Shown: positions 6,888 to 14,557, numbered from the stretch's first letter. The stretch is DNA of 33,898 bases from DASSUW01 sp036520135 (GCA_036520135.1 DATDKF010000039.1:1-33898); one strand, 5' to 3'. A program made the numbers and translations. Notes: generated from the letters alone by a model not told the origin.

Positions 6888-8195
6888 CTAGCTGAGCGGC
6901 AAGGTTCTGCCGCCCCTCGTAGACATCGGGAATGTGTCCAGGTCAAGGGCCACCACGGCGAGGTCGGCGAACAGGGCGGCGCGGGCCAGATCCTCGTGCC
7001 GGTACGGGCCGCCGTCACGGCGGTCGAGCAGCGAGAGCGCACCGATCGTCGAGCCCTCCTTGATGAGCGGCGTCACGAGCATCGTGTACGGGACGTAGCC
7101 GGTCTTGGCCGCCACCTGAGCTTTCCAGCGCGGGTCCTTGCGGCACTCGGGCACGGCCGCGCCCTCGCCGCTGGCCACGACCGAGCCCGCGAGGCCCGCG
7201 CCCGGCGGGAGCCGCAGGCCGACGACCTCGGTGGCGCCCGCGCCCCAGGCGGCCTCGTACACGAGGTCGCCGCTGGCCTGGTCGACGAGCGCGATCGAGC
7301 ACGCGGCCGCCTCGAACATGCCGGCGGCGGTGCGGACGATCGCCTCGATGACCCGCCGGTGCACCGGCGCGCGGCCGAGGCTCTGGGCGAGCGACTCGCC
7401 GCCGCGCTCGCTGAGCGGGACGCCGACCGCCTCGGCGAACGCGATCGCCGACGGGATCCGCATCTCCGGCAGCATCTCCAGGCCGCCGGTGAGCGCCTCG
7501 GCGAGCTCCGGCGGCAGGCCGGGGGCGAGCTTGTCGATCTTCATCACGTCGCCGTAGCGCGGCGGCGAGCCGATCGTCAGCGTCCACAGCGTGGCGGCGA
7601 GGCTGAAGACGTCGCTGGCCGGCGAGACGGTGCCGCCGGCGAACACCTCGGGCGCCATGTAGCGCGGCGTGCCGACCGCGATCGTGCCGACGGTCTCGTC
7701 GCTGCCGATCGCGCGCGCGACGCCGAAGTCCACGAGCACCACGCCGTTGTCGGCGTGGATCATGTTCTGCGGCTTCACATCGCGGTGCACGATCTGCTGG
7801 TCGTGCACGTACTGGAGCGCCTCGCACGTGTGGCGGGCGTACTCGATCGCCTCGTTGACCGGGAGGCCCGGGTTGCCGCGCTCGGAGAGCTGGGCGCCGA
7901 GGTCGGTCCCCCGCACGAGCTCCATGACGATGTAGAGCCCCTGGTCGTCCTGCGAGTGGTCGAGCACCTTGACGACACGCGGATGGCTGAGGCTGGCGAG
8001 CAGCCGCGCCTCGATCTCGAACCGCGCCGAGTGGCGGACGTCGAGCAGCCGCTTGACCGCGACCTCGCCGCCGGTGTGGCGGTCGATCGCCCGGTAGACC
8101 GCGCCCATCGCGCCGCTCGAGATCGGCGCGATGATCTCGTATCGGCCGCTGAAGACGGTGCCCGGGGCCGCCGTGCCCGTGTCGCCGTCCGACAC
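6888..8195 (-). CDS. Soluble Ser/Thr protein kinase with C-terminal GAF domain
   Basis: The 435-residue protein has an N-terminal Hanks-type kinase domain (about residues 16-265). It shows GRYEIIAPISSGAMGAVYRA (glycine loop), VAVKRLL (ATP lysine), HRDVKPQNM (catalytic loop), VDFGVAR (DFG) and GTPRYMAPE (activation loop end). Residues about 275-425 form a GAF-like domain: SLGRAPVHRRVIEAIVRTA, ACSIALVDQASGDLVYEAAWG, GLRLPPGAGLAGSVVASGEG and MLVTPLIKEGSTIGALSLLDR. There is no transmembrane segment and no PASTA repeats, unlike PknB proper. The GAF domain probably senses a small ligand or redox state and tunes the kinase (inference). It follows the STPK at 8208 with a 12-bp gap and precedes the GMC gene. 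Confidence 0.92.
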   Translation of the reverse strand: MSDGDTGTAAPGTVFSGRYEIIAPISSGAMGAVYRAIDRHTGGEVAVKRLLDVRHSARFEIEARLLASLSHPRVVKVLDHSQDDQGLYIVMELVRGTDLGAQLSERGNPGLPVNEAIEYARHTCEALQYVHDQQIVHRDVKPQNMIHADNGVVLVDFGVARAIGSDETVGTIAVGTPRYMAPEVFAGGTVSPASDVFSLAATLWTLTIGSPPRYGDVMKIDKLAPGLPPELAEALTGGLEMLPEMRIPSAIAFAEAVGVPLSERGGESLAQSLGRAPVHRRVIEAIVRTAAGMFEAAACSIALVDQASGDLVYEAAWGAGATEVVGLRLPPGAGLAGSVVASGEGAAVPECRKDPRWKAQVAAKTGYVPYTMLVTPLIKEGSTIGALSLLDRRDGGPYRHEDLARAALFADLAVVALDLDTFPMSTRGGRTLPLS

Positions 8196-8207
8196 CCGGC
8201 GGGCCTC

Positions 8208-9056
8208 CTAACCGGCCGCGACCAGCCGGGCCGGGACCGGCCGGCCCAGCGCGCGCAGCATCTCGGTGAGCAGCGCGCGAGCCGTCGGCGGGCGGTCGTC
8301 CGGATCCTTGGCCATCCCGGCGGCGACGACCTCGTCCAGCGCCGCGGGCAGCTCGGGTCGCCGGGCGGAGACGCTCGGCGGCTCGTCCATGACATGGGCG
8401 TACATCACCGCGGCGTCGGTGGCGCGGACGAACGGGACCTCGCCCGTGAGCGTCTCGACGGCCAGGCACGTGAGCGCGTAAATGTCGGCCGGCGTGCCGA
8501 CGCCTTCGGCCTCCAGGTGCTCGGGCGCCATGTAGTCGAGCGTGCCGATGACCTGGCCGGGCAGCGTGAGCGTCGCCTGGTCGGGGTCGCGGGCCAGCCC
8601 GAAGTCGCCCAGGTAGACGCTCGGGCCGCCGTTGCCGGGATCCATCAGAACGTTGGCGGGCTTGATGTCGCGGTGCACGACGCCGGCCACGTGGGCGGCG
8701 TCGACCGCCTCGCCGACCGCGGTGATGATCCGCATCGCCGCGTCGAGCTCGATCGGCCCGTTGAGGATCACGTTCTTCAGTGTCCCGGACACGAGGCGGG
8801 TGGCGATGTACAGGTCGCCGTCGATCTCGCCCATGCCGTAGATCGGGATCACGTGCGGATGGCGGATCGCCGCCAGCAACGCGCCCTCGCGACGGAACCG
8901 CTCGCGGTAGATCGGGTCGATGCTCACGTCCTCGCGCAGGACCTTCAGCGCCACCGCGCGTCCGGTCCTGGAATCGGTGGCGAGGTACACGATGCCCGTG
9001 CGCCCGCAGCCGACGATCCCCTCGATCCTGTAGTCGCCGAGCATTGGCCTGTCCAT
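8208..9056 (-). CDS. Soluble Ser/Thr protein kinase (PknB-like catalytic domain)
   Basis: The 282-residue protein is essentially one kinase domain. It has LGDYRIEGIVGCGRTGIVYLATD (glycine loop), AVALKVL (ATP lysine), HRDIKPANVL (catalytic loop), LGDFGLARD (DFG) and GTLDYMAPEHL. It ends shortly after the helical C-lobe (ALLTEMLRALGRPVPARLVAAG). No membrane segment or sensor domain is visible. The start is either ATG 9056 (MDRPMLGDY) or ATG 9044 (MLGDY); the latter has GGACAGG about four bases upstream, so 9044 is a serious alternative. It is the first gene of the five-gene minus-strand operon and diverges from a third kinase at 9167, with 110 bp between starts. Confidence 0.9.
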   Translation of the reverse strand: MDRPMLGDYRIEGIVGCGRTGIVYLATDSRTGRAVALKVLREDVSIDPIYRERFRREGALLAAIRHPHVIPIYGMGEIDGDLYIATRLVSGTLKNVILNGPIELDAAMRIITAVGEAVDAAHVAGVVHRDIKPANVLMDPGNGGPSVYLGDFGLARDPDQATLTLPGQVIGTLDYMAPEHLEAEGVGTPADIYALTCLAVETLTGEVPFVRATDAAVMYAHVMDEPPSVSARRPELPAALDEVVAAGMAKDPDDRPPTARALLTEMLRALGRPVPARLVAAG

Positions 9057-9166
9057 AAGCGAGATCACGGGGGAGTGTCGTCGCTCTGACGGCGCGACGC
9101 AAGTGGCCCCCAACGGAAGTACGGGCCCGTCCTGGACCCTGGGGGGATATTCTTTCGCCGCTCGGA

Positions 9167-10006
9167 ATGCCTGAAATCGCCCTGGAGCCCAGGCCGGGTG
9201 ACTCCCTCGGTCCCTACCGGATCACCCGGGTCATCGGGCGCGGGCGGATGGGGATCGTGTTCGAGGGAACCCAGGACGGCGGCGAGCCCGTCGCCCTGAA
9301 GGTCGTCACGACCGAGCTCTCGCAGGACGAGGTCTTCCTGCGCCGCTTCCGGCGCGAGGTCAAGGCGGCGCAGAAGATCGACCACCCGAACGTGGTGCCG
9401 GTGCTCGCCGACGGCGAGGAGCACGGGCTGCCCTACCTGGTGCAGCGGCTGATCCCGGGCGGCTCGCTGGCCGACCGGCTGATCGCGAACGGCCCGCTGT
9501 CGCTCGACGCGACGGTTCGCATGCTGGCGGCCGCCGCCGGGGGGATCGACGCGCTGCACGGCGCGGGTCTGGTCCACCGCGACATCAAGCCGGCGAACAT
9601 CCTGCTCGACGGCGACACGCCGTACGTGTCCGATTTCGGCCTCGCCAAGGACAGCCAGGCGTCGAACCTCACGCGTCCGGGCCAGGCCCTCGGATCGCTC
9701 GACTACATGTCGCCGGAGCAGATCCGCGGCGAGGACGTGAGCCCGGCCACCGACATCTACGCGCTCGGCTGCGTGGTCTTCGAGTGCCTGACGGGGACGC
9801 CGCCATTCGGCGGGCGGCCGAGCATGCGCGTGCTGTTCGCGCATCTGCAGGAGGAGCCGCCGGACCTGCCGTCGCAGCGCCGCGACGTCTCGCCGGCGAC
9901 CGCGCGCGCGATCACGCGGGCGCTCGAGAAGGAGCCCGAGGACCGGCCGTCGAGCGCCGGCGACTACGTGTCGGGCATCGCGCGCGCCGCCGGCGTTTCG
10001 CTCTGA
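9167..10006 (+). CDS. Soluble Ser/Thr protein kinase (PknB-like catalytic domain)
   Basis: The 279-residue protein is a bare Hanks-type kinase domain. It has LGPYRITRVIGRGRMGIVFEG (glycine loop), VALKVVTTEL (ATP lysine), HRDIKPANILLD (catalytic loop), VSDFGLAKD (DFG) and GSLDYMSPEQIRGEDVSPATDIYALGCVVFE. All residues needed for catalysis appear present. It lacks membrane and extracellular sensor regions. The ATG at 9167 is the first plausible start. It closely resembles the kinase at 8208 in layout, and the two may have arisen by duplication. The Crp/Fnr-type regulator follows 29 bp downstream on the same strand, so the two are probably co-transcribed. Confidence 0.92.
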   Translation: MPEIALEPRPGDSLGPYRITRVIGRGRMGIVFEGTQDGGEPVALKVVTTELSQDEVFLRRFRREVKAAQKIDHPNVVPVLADGEEHGLPYLVQRLIPGGSLADRLIANGPLSLDATVRMLAAAAGGIDALHGAGLVHRDIKPANILLDGDTPYVSDFGLAKDSQASNLTRPGQALGSLDYMSPEQIRGEDVSPATDIYALGCVVFECLTGTPPFGGRPSMRVLFAHLQEEPPDLPSQRRDVSPATARAITRALEKEPEDRPSSAGDYVSGIARAAGVSL

Positions 10007-10035
10007 GTCCGTACGCATTCCGGCGCGATTGCGCT

Positions 10036-10776
10036 ATGAAGGGTCTCGTGTCGGTCAATGGCGGACGCTCTCTCGTCCTCGATGAGGACTCCGAGCTCGC
10101 GGAACTCGTGTCTCGCCAGCAGCTGCAGACCGCGCGCCAGGCGAGCCTGGCGAGCATTGTCGAGCTGCCGCTGGGCTCGTGGGACGCGAGGGTGGACTCG
10201 GGCCGCGCCCGCGAGGGCTTCGGCCTGCTCGTGCTCGGCGGCGTGCTCGTGCGCCGCGTGGGCTTCGGCGGCCGCTTCGGCGCCGAGCTGCTCGCCGACG
10301 GGGACCTCCTGCGCCCGTGGGAGTTCGACGGCGACGAGTCGATCGGGTTCGAGACCACCTGGCGCGTGCTCGCCAACGCCCGCCTGGCGGTGCTCGACAC
10401 CGTCTGGACCGAGCGGATGGCGCGCTACACGCGCGTGGGGCCCGCCCTGGCGGGCCGCGCGCTGGCGCGCTCGCGCCGGCTCGCGGTGATGATGGCGATC
10501 GCCCAGCAGCCGCGGCTCGACGAGCGGCTGTGGATGCTGTTCTGGGAGCTCGCCGATCGCCATGGGCGGGTGCATCCGGACGGCGTGTACCTCGACCTGC
10601 CGCTGACGCACGAGGTGCTGTCGCACCTGGTCGCCGCGCGGCGGCCGTCGGTGTCGGGCGCGCTCACGAAGCTCGCCGATCAGGGGCGGCTGCGGCGCGA
10701 TGGGCGGCGGTGGGTGCTGACCGGCGATCCGCCGGCGGCGTCGCAGCTCCGGCGAACGTCAACTGCGGCTGGGTAG
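10036..10776 (+). CDS. Crp/Fnr-family transcriptional regulator
   Basis: The predicted 246-residue protein has an N-terminal cyclic-nucleotide-binding-like beta domain (GFGLLVLGGVLVRRVGFGGRFGAELLADGDLLRPWE), a connecting helix, and a C-terminal winged helix. The recognition segment is VYLDLPLTHEVLSHLVAARRPSVSGALTKLADQGRLRRDGRRWVLTG, which matches the HTH_Crp pattern (L-T-x-E-x-L-x-x-L-v-x-x-x-R-x-x-V-s). The canonical cAMP-contact residues are not obvious, so the effector is unknown. The frame runs upstream to 9784 inside the kinase gene, but ATG 10036 fits the domain start. Its last codons (R-R-T-S-T-A-A-G-stop) are encoded by the left end of the repeat at 10751. Confidence 0.85.
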   Translation: MKGLVSVNGGRSLVLDEDSELAELVSRQQLQTARQASLASIVELPLGSWDARVDSGRAREGFGLLVLGGVLVRRVGFGGRFGAELLADGDLLRPWEFDGDESIGFETTWRVLANARLAVLDTVWTERMARYTRVGPALAGRALARSRRLAVMMAIAQQPRLDERLWMLFWELADRHGRVHPDGVYLDLPLTHEVLSHLVAARRPSVSGALTKLADQGRLRRDGRRWVLTGDPPAASQLRRTSTAAG

Positions 10777-10946
10777 GGAGGCGGGTGCGCCTGCGTGGGT
10801 TTCGCAGCAATCGTGCGCGGTGGCGCGACCGGTGCTGCGAAACCCACGCCACAGGACGGTTTCGTCGCAACGATCGCGCGGCCGCGCACGATTGCGACGA
10901 AACCCACGCGGGCGTCGCCGCTCCCCTACCCAGCAGAAGTTCGTCC
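10751..10946. repeat. Palindromic repeat, copy 1 (~195 bp, two hairpins, inverted ends)
   Basis: The left end reads GGCGAACGTCAACTGCGGCT followed by GGGTAG. The right end, read on the minus strand, gives CGAACTTCTGCTGGGTAGGG, which is the same sequence lacking six bases. Hairpin A has perfect 17-bp arms, GCGTGGGTTTCGCAGCA at 10793-10809 and its complement at 10833-10849. Hairpin B has 13-bp arms, GGTTTCGTCGCAA at 10858-10870 and its complement at 10892-10904, with a further GC-rich stem inside the loop. The left end encodes the last codons and stop of the Crp-type gene and the right end those of the MFS gene. A second copy is at 29415-29609. It could act as a two-way terminator or 3' end stabiliser; that is inference. 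Confidence 0.88.
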
Positions 10947-12674
10947 CGTCGCAAACCGCGACCGCCCAACCCGCTGCGCCCGCCCCGACACCACCGCGGC
11001 CCGCAAGGCCGCGCCGTAGCGCCCCGGCCCCCAGAACCGCGCGCCCACGAGCGCGGCGAGCTCGCGGCGGTCGACCGGGCCGCCGTGCTCGGCGAGGGCG
11101 CGTTCGATCGCGCGGACCTCGCGCTCGAAGCCGACGGCCGCGACGGGCGCCGCCACCCACATGCCCGGTGACGAGTAGGCGCGGCGCGTGCGCGGCGGCG
11201 GGGCGGGGCGCTCCTCGGCCTCGCCCTCGGCGTCCTCGGCCGACAGCGGAGGGGCGATCCCCTCGAGCTCCTGCTGCTCGGCCTTGACGCCGAACAGCAG
11301 CTCGAAGATGCCGCCCAGCGCCATCACGCCGGCGCCGATGAAGAACGCGATCGCGACCTGCGAGTCGGACCCCGACTCGATCATCTTCCCGAATAGGTAC
11401 GGCCCGGTGATGCCGCCGACCGTCGTGCCGATCGCGTAGAAGAACGCGATCGCCAGCGCGCGGGTCTCCATCGGGAAGATCTCCGAGACCGTGAGGTACG
11501 CCGAGCTGGCGCCCGCCGACGCGAGGAAGAACGTGGCGAGCAGCAGCGCCATGAAGCCCCACACGCCAAGCGACCCGCCGAGGAAGAGAATCGTCAGCAC
11601 GCACAGCACCACCGCCGACCCGAGGTAGCTGCCGGCGATCATCGGCTTGCGGCCGACCGTGTCGAACAGCCGCCCGAGCAGCACCGGGCCGAGGAAGTTG
11701 CTGATCGCGAACAGCGCGATGTAGAACGGCACGCGCGCGTCGTCGATGTCGTAGAACGACGCCAGGAACGTGCCGAGGCCGAACGTCACGGCGTTGTAGA
11801 TGAACGCCTGGCCGACGAACAGCGCGAAGCCGAGCGCCGTGCGCCGCGGGTACTTCGAGAACGCCGTCGATGCGATCTCGCGGAACGAGACCGACCGGCG
11901 CTGGCGGACGGTGATCGCTTCGCCCGGCTCCTCGTCGAGCTCCTGGCCGGTCTCGGAACGCACCTCGTCCTCGATCTCGCCGACGATCCGCTCGGCCTCC
12001 TCGTCGTGCCCGTGGATGAACAGCCAGCGCGGCGACTCCGGCACGTGCCGGCGGACGAGCAGGATCCCCAGCCCGAGCACGGCGCCGATCGCGAACGCCA
12101 GCCGCCACCCGATGTCCGGAGCGAAGATGCTCGTGTCGAGCAGCACCAGCGCGCCGAGCGCGCCACCCGCTGCGCCGAGCCAGTAGGACCCGTTGATCAC
12201 CAGGTCCACGCGTCCGCGCACGCGCGCGGGGATGAGCTCGTCGATCGCCGAGTTGATCGCCGCGTACTCGCCGCCGATGCCGGCGCCGGTGAAGAAGCGG
12301 GCGATGAAGAAGTACGTCGCCGACCCCGCGAACGCGGTGGCGATCGTCGCGATCAGGTACAGGACCAGCGTCGCGAGGAACAGCTTCTTGCGTCCGAGCC
12401 GGTCCGTGAGCTGGCCGAAGAACAGCGCACCCACGCACGCGCCGGCGACGTAGATCGACCCTGCGGTCAGCACCTGGCTGTCGCTCAGCCCGAGCCCGCT
12501 GTCCTTCTCGGTCAACCGTGCCGCGATCGAGCCGACGATCGTGACCTCGAGGCCGTCGAGGATCCACACGGTCCCGAGGCCGACGATGACCATCCAGTGG
12601 AACCGCGACCACGGCAGCCGGTCAAGCCGCGCCGGGACGCGGGTCTCGACGGTGCCCAGCTCAGTGCCGCTCAT
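10926..12674 (-). CDS. MFS transporter with soluble C-terminal domain
   Basis: The 582-residue protein has a major facilitator core (residues about 25-475). It shows DGLEVTIVGSI in TM1, GQLTDRLGRKK in the loop 2-3 signature, RFFTGAGIGGEYAAINSAIDELIPARVRGR and VPESPRWLF, which are sugar-porter/metabolite-symporter-type motifs. GRLFDTVGRKP is the second-half copy of the loop motif and EIFPMETRALAIAFFYAIGTTVGGITGPYLFG follows. The substrate is not identifiable. A ~100-residue cytoplasmic extension follows. It has an acidic Pro-rich linker and then FEREVRAIERALAEHGGPVDRRELAALVGARFWGPGRYGAALRAAVVSGRAQRVGRSRFA, which looks like a small winged-helix-like fold. The last codons and TAG stop lie in the right end of the repeat. 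Confidence 0.88.
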   Translation of the reverse strand: MSGTELGTVETRVPARLDRLPWSRFHWMVIVGLGTVWILDGLEVTIVGSIAARLTEKDSGLGLSDSQVLTAGSIYVAGACVGALFFGQLTDRLGRKKLFLATLVLYLIATIATAFAGSATYFFIARFFTGAGIGGEYAAINSAIDELIPARVRGRVDLVINGSYWLGAAGGALGALVLLDTSIFAPDIGWRLAFAIGAVLGLGILLVRRHVPESPRWLFIHGHDEEAERIVGEIEDEVRSETGQELDEEPGEAITVRQRRSVSFREIASTAFSKYPRRTALGFALFVGQAFIYNAVTFGLGTFLASFYDIDDARVPFYIALFAISNFLGPVLLGRLFDTVGRKPMIAGSYLGSAVVLCVLTILFLGGSLGVWGFMALLLATFFLASAGASSAYLTVSEIFPMETRALAIAFFYAIGTTVGGITGPYLFGKMIESGSDSQVAIAFFIGAGVMALGGIFELLFGVKAEQQELEGIAPPLSAEDAEGEAEERPAPPPRTRRAYSSPGMWVAAPVAAVGFEREVRAIERALAEHGGPVDRRELAALVGARFWGPGRYGAALRAAVVSGRAQRVGRSRFATGRTSAG

Positions 12675-12718
12675 GAAAGCGGCGATACCCAGGGCGGCGA
12701 CCTGCCATTCGCGCGCGC

Positions 12719-12973
12719 TTGACGCGCGAGCGGTTGCCCGCGAGGTCGCTCCTGCGGGTCTCCGGGGAGCGCCTGGGAGCGTCCAAGCGCGTGCGGATCG
12801 GGGCGGGCGCTTCGCGCACGCTGGTGGCCCGTCTCGACCGCGCGGTCCGCAGGAACCTGCTGGCGGCGATGCGTCAGGCCAAGGTGCAGCGGCTCAGCAC
12901 GACCGCGGTGACGAAGATCGCCGCCGCGAACGGCACGCGTACGCTCCGCGTGAAGGTCCAGCTGCGGCGCTGA
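12719..12973 (+). pseudogene. 3' fragment of a secreted surface-protein gene (Ig-like end)
   Basis: This frame codes for SKRVRIGAGASRTLVARLDRAVRRNLLAAMRQAKVQRLST and ends NGTRTLRVKVQLRR. The alternating basic/hydrophobic pattern resembles the C-terminal beta-sandwich repeats of Solirubrobacter-type secreted proteins, and the C-terminus of the lipase at 20608 has a similar feel (KTVRVKLRRAPARRVNVKLL). There is no signal peptide or N-terminal domain. The open frame reaches back only to the stop at 12674-12676, next to the start of the divergent MFS gene. A 5'-truncated gene remnant is the best reading; a small functional gene starting at TTG 12719 cannot be excluded. Confidence 0.4.
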
Positions 12974-13004
12974 CGGGAGGCTCGCGCGGGTCGGCGCGCC
13001 GGTC

Positions 13005-13277
13005 CTAGGCGACCGGCATGACCGGCCCGCAGGCGAGCAGGTCGGAGACCAGCTCGTCGGCGCGCTCGGTGGTCCAGCGCCCGCTCGCGACGAGGTGCTC
13101 GGCGAGCTCCTCGACGTCGGTAAGCGTGGCGGCGGCCTCGTCGATCCCGGCGGCGAAGATGAGACTGTCGGCGGCCTCGCGGATGCGCTCCTGCTCGGCG
13201 GGCTGCAGCTTCGACGGCCCGAGATCCTCGAGGGTCCTGATGACGCGTCCGTAGGCCTGTGTGCGGTCGGAAGTCAT
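13005..13277 (-). CDS. Small conserved helical protein of unknown function
   Basis: The 90-residue acidic protein (MTSDRTQAYGRVIRTLEDLGPSKLQPAEQERIREAADSL and onward) is predicted to be all helix. It contains segments TLTDVEELAEHLVASGRWTTERADELVSDLLACGP. There is no membrane segment, signal peptide or known catalytic motif. Small proteins with this L-x-P-x-E-Q-x-R-I-R-E-A-A-D pattern occur widely in actinobacteria with no assigned role. ATG 13277 is the clear start. It diverges from the PspC operon; the 170-bp space between them holds a Crp-type palindrome. Confidence 0.68.
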   Translation of the reverse strand: MTSDRTQAYGRVIRTLEDLGPSKLQPAEQERIREAADSLIFAAGIDEAAATLTDVEELAEHLVASGRWTTERADELVSDLLACGPVMPVA

Positions 13278-13348
13278 GGCAACAAGCTCTCTCTAGTACG
13301 TGTCATCGTCAGTCTAGGAAGGGTTCTGAAGGCTTTCGGGGAGATTTT

Positions 13349-13364
13349 TGTGAGGTCGGTCACA
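13349..13364. promoter_or_regulatory. Crp-type operator TGTGA-N6-TCACA
   Basis: TGTGA at 13349-13353 and TCACA at 13360-13364 are perfect half-sites with the 6-bp spacing of the Crp/GlxR consensus. The site lies between the divergent starts at 13277 (minus) and 13448 (plus). An exact match to both half-sites is unlikely by chance in DNA this GC-rich. Which protein binds it is unknown; the Crp/Fnr-type regulator at 10036 is one candidate but any genomic Crp would fit. Confidence 0.55.
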
Positions 13365-13447
13365 GGGGCGGTCTCGGGGTCCGACTCGGGGCGGGTGAGG
13401 GTCATCCCCAATGGGCAGACGGCCGCCGCGACGGCAGGCTTGCGGCC

Positions 13448-14557
13448 ATGACCGACGAGACTCCTCCCCAGACCCCCGTAGACGAGACGCCCGAGCCGGA
13501 GCCGCGCAGGCTCACGCGCTCCGGCTCGGACGCCGTTATCGGCGGCGTGGCCAGCGGTCTCGGCCGCTACTTCAACGTCGACCCGATCCTGTTCCGGATC
13601 GGCTTCGTCGTGCTCGCGTTCGTCGGCGCGGCGGGCGTGCTGGCGTATCTCGCGCTGCTCGCGTTCGTGCCCTCCGACGGCGAGGAGCGCCAGAGCGGCA
13701 CCGCCGGCAAGGCCGTGGCGGTCGCCGGGACGGTGGTGCTGGGCTGCGTGCTCGTCACGTTTCTCAGTCCTCCTCTCTTCTTCTTCGGTCCCGGTCTGCT
13801 CGTCCTCGGGCTCATCGGGCTGGCCGGCTTCCTGCTCTGGCGCGCGCTCGGCGGCGGCGTCGAGGGCGACCCGGCCCGCACCGTCGGGCGGATCGCCATC
13901 GCGGCCCTCATCGGCGCCGCCGTCGCCGGCGCCGCTGTCGGCGTCGGACTTGCGGCTGCCCTGGGCGGCGGCGTGGTCATCGCCTCGCTGGCGATCGTCG
14001 CCGGCCTCGCGCTGATCGGCACCGCGTTCGTCGGCGGCGCGCGCTGGCTGATCGTCCCGGCGCTCGCGCTGGTGCTCCCGCTCGGCATCGTCTCGGCCGC
14101 GGGGATCGAGTTCAACGGCGGCGTCGGCGACCGCGACTACCGGCCGGCCACGACCGCTCAGCTCCGCGACCAGTACGAGGTCGGGATCGGCTCGCTCGTC
14201 GTCGACATGCGCGCCCTCGACCTGCCCGCCGGCACGACGAACCTGGCCGTCGACGTCGGCCTCGGCGAGGCCGTGCTCTACGTCCCGTCCGACGCCTGCC
14301 TAACGTCCGACGTCGAGGTCGGCGCCGGCACCTCCGATGTGCTCGACCGCGACAACGACGGCGTCGACGTGCACTACGTCGACGACTCGCCGCCGGCGTC
14401 CGACCGGCCCGAGCTACACATCGACGCCAACGTCGGCATCGGCGTGATCGAGGTGGTCCGCGAGGGCTACCTGCGCGACCAGTTCAGCGGCGATCACTTC
14501 GACCGCTTCGGGCAGGACCGCGCGCAGGACTACGACGGCGGCACGCTGTGCGCGTGA
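13448..14557 (+). CDS. PspC-domain membrane protein with LiaF-like C-terminal domain
   Basis: The 369-residue protein starts at ATG 13448. Residues about 20-75 are a PspC domain: RRLTRSGSDAVIGGVASGLGRYFNVDPILFRIGFVVLAFVGAAGVLAYLALLAFVP. Five or six further membrane segments follow (TVVLGCVLVTFL, FGPGLLVLGLIGLAGFLLW and others). From about residue 235 there is a soluble beta-rich region (QYEVGIGSLVVDMRALDLPAGTTNLAVDVGLGEAVLYVP) like the cell-wall-active-antibiotic-response domain of LiaF/VraT proteins. In that family the protein restrains a partner histidine kinase until the envelope is disturbed. The PspC histidine kinase and LuxR regulator downstream make the same role likely here (inference). 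It overlaps the next gene by GTGA at 14554-14557. Confidence 0.88.
   Translation: MTDETPPQTPVDETPEPEPRRLTRSGSDAVIGGVASGLGRYFNVDPILFRIGFVVLAFVGAAGVLAYLALLAFVPSDGEERQSGTAGKAVAVAGTVVLGCVLVTFLSPPLFFFGPGLLVLGLIGLAGFLLWRALGGGVEGDPARTVGRIAIAALIGAAVAGAAVGVGLAAALGGGVVIASLAIVAGLALIGTAFVGGARWLIVPALALVLPLGIVSAAGIEFNGGVGDRDYRPATTAQLRDQYEVGIGSLVVDMRALDLPAGTTNLAVDVGLGEAVLYVPSDACLTSDVEVGAGTSDVLDRDNDGVDVHYVDDSPPASDRPELHIDANVGIGVIEVVREGYLRDQFSGDHFDRFGQDRAQDYDGGTLCA

Noticed and set aside
6996..9089. A 697-residue open frame on the plus strand opposite the two kinase genes
   Set aside because: It is the antisense of two well-supported kinases; long open antisense frames are expected at this GC content and its composition (Arg, Ala, Gly, Asp, His-rich) has no domain.
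9121..9130. Perfect palindrome ACGGGCCCGT between divergent kinases as an operator
   Set aside because: Ten-base palindromes made largely of G and C are frequent by chance in this composition and there is no second copy.
10751..10946. Integron attC-like site, because of inverted ends with AAC and GTT
   Set aside because: The arms do not fit the attC core spacing and consensus, and there are two tandem hairpins instead of one imperfect stem; no integrase is near.
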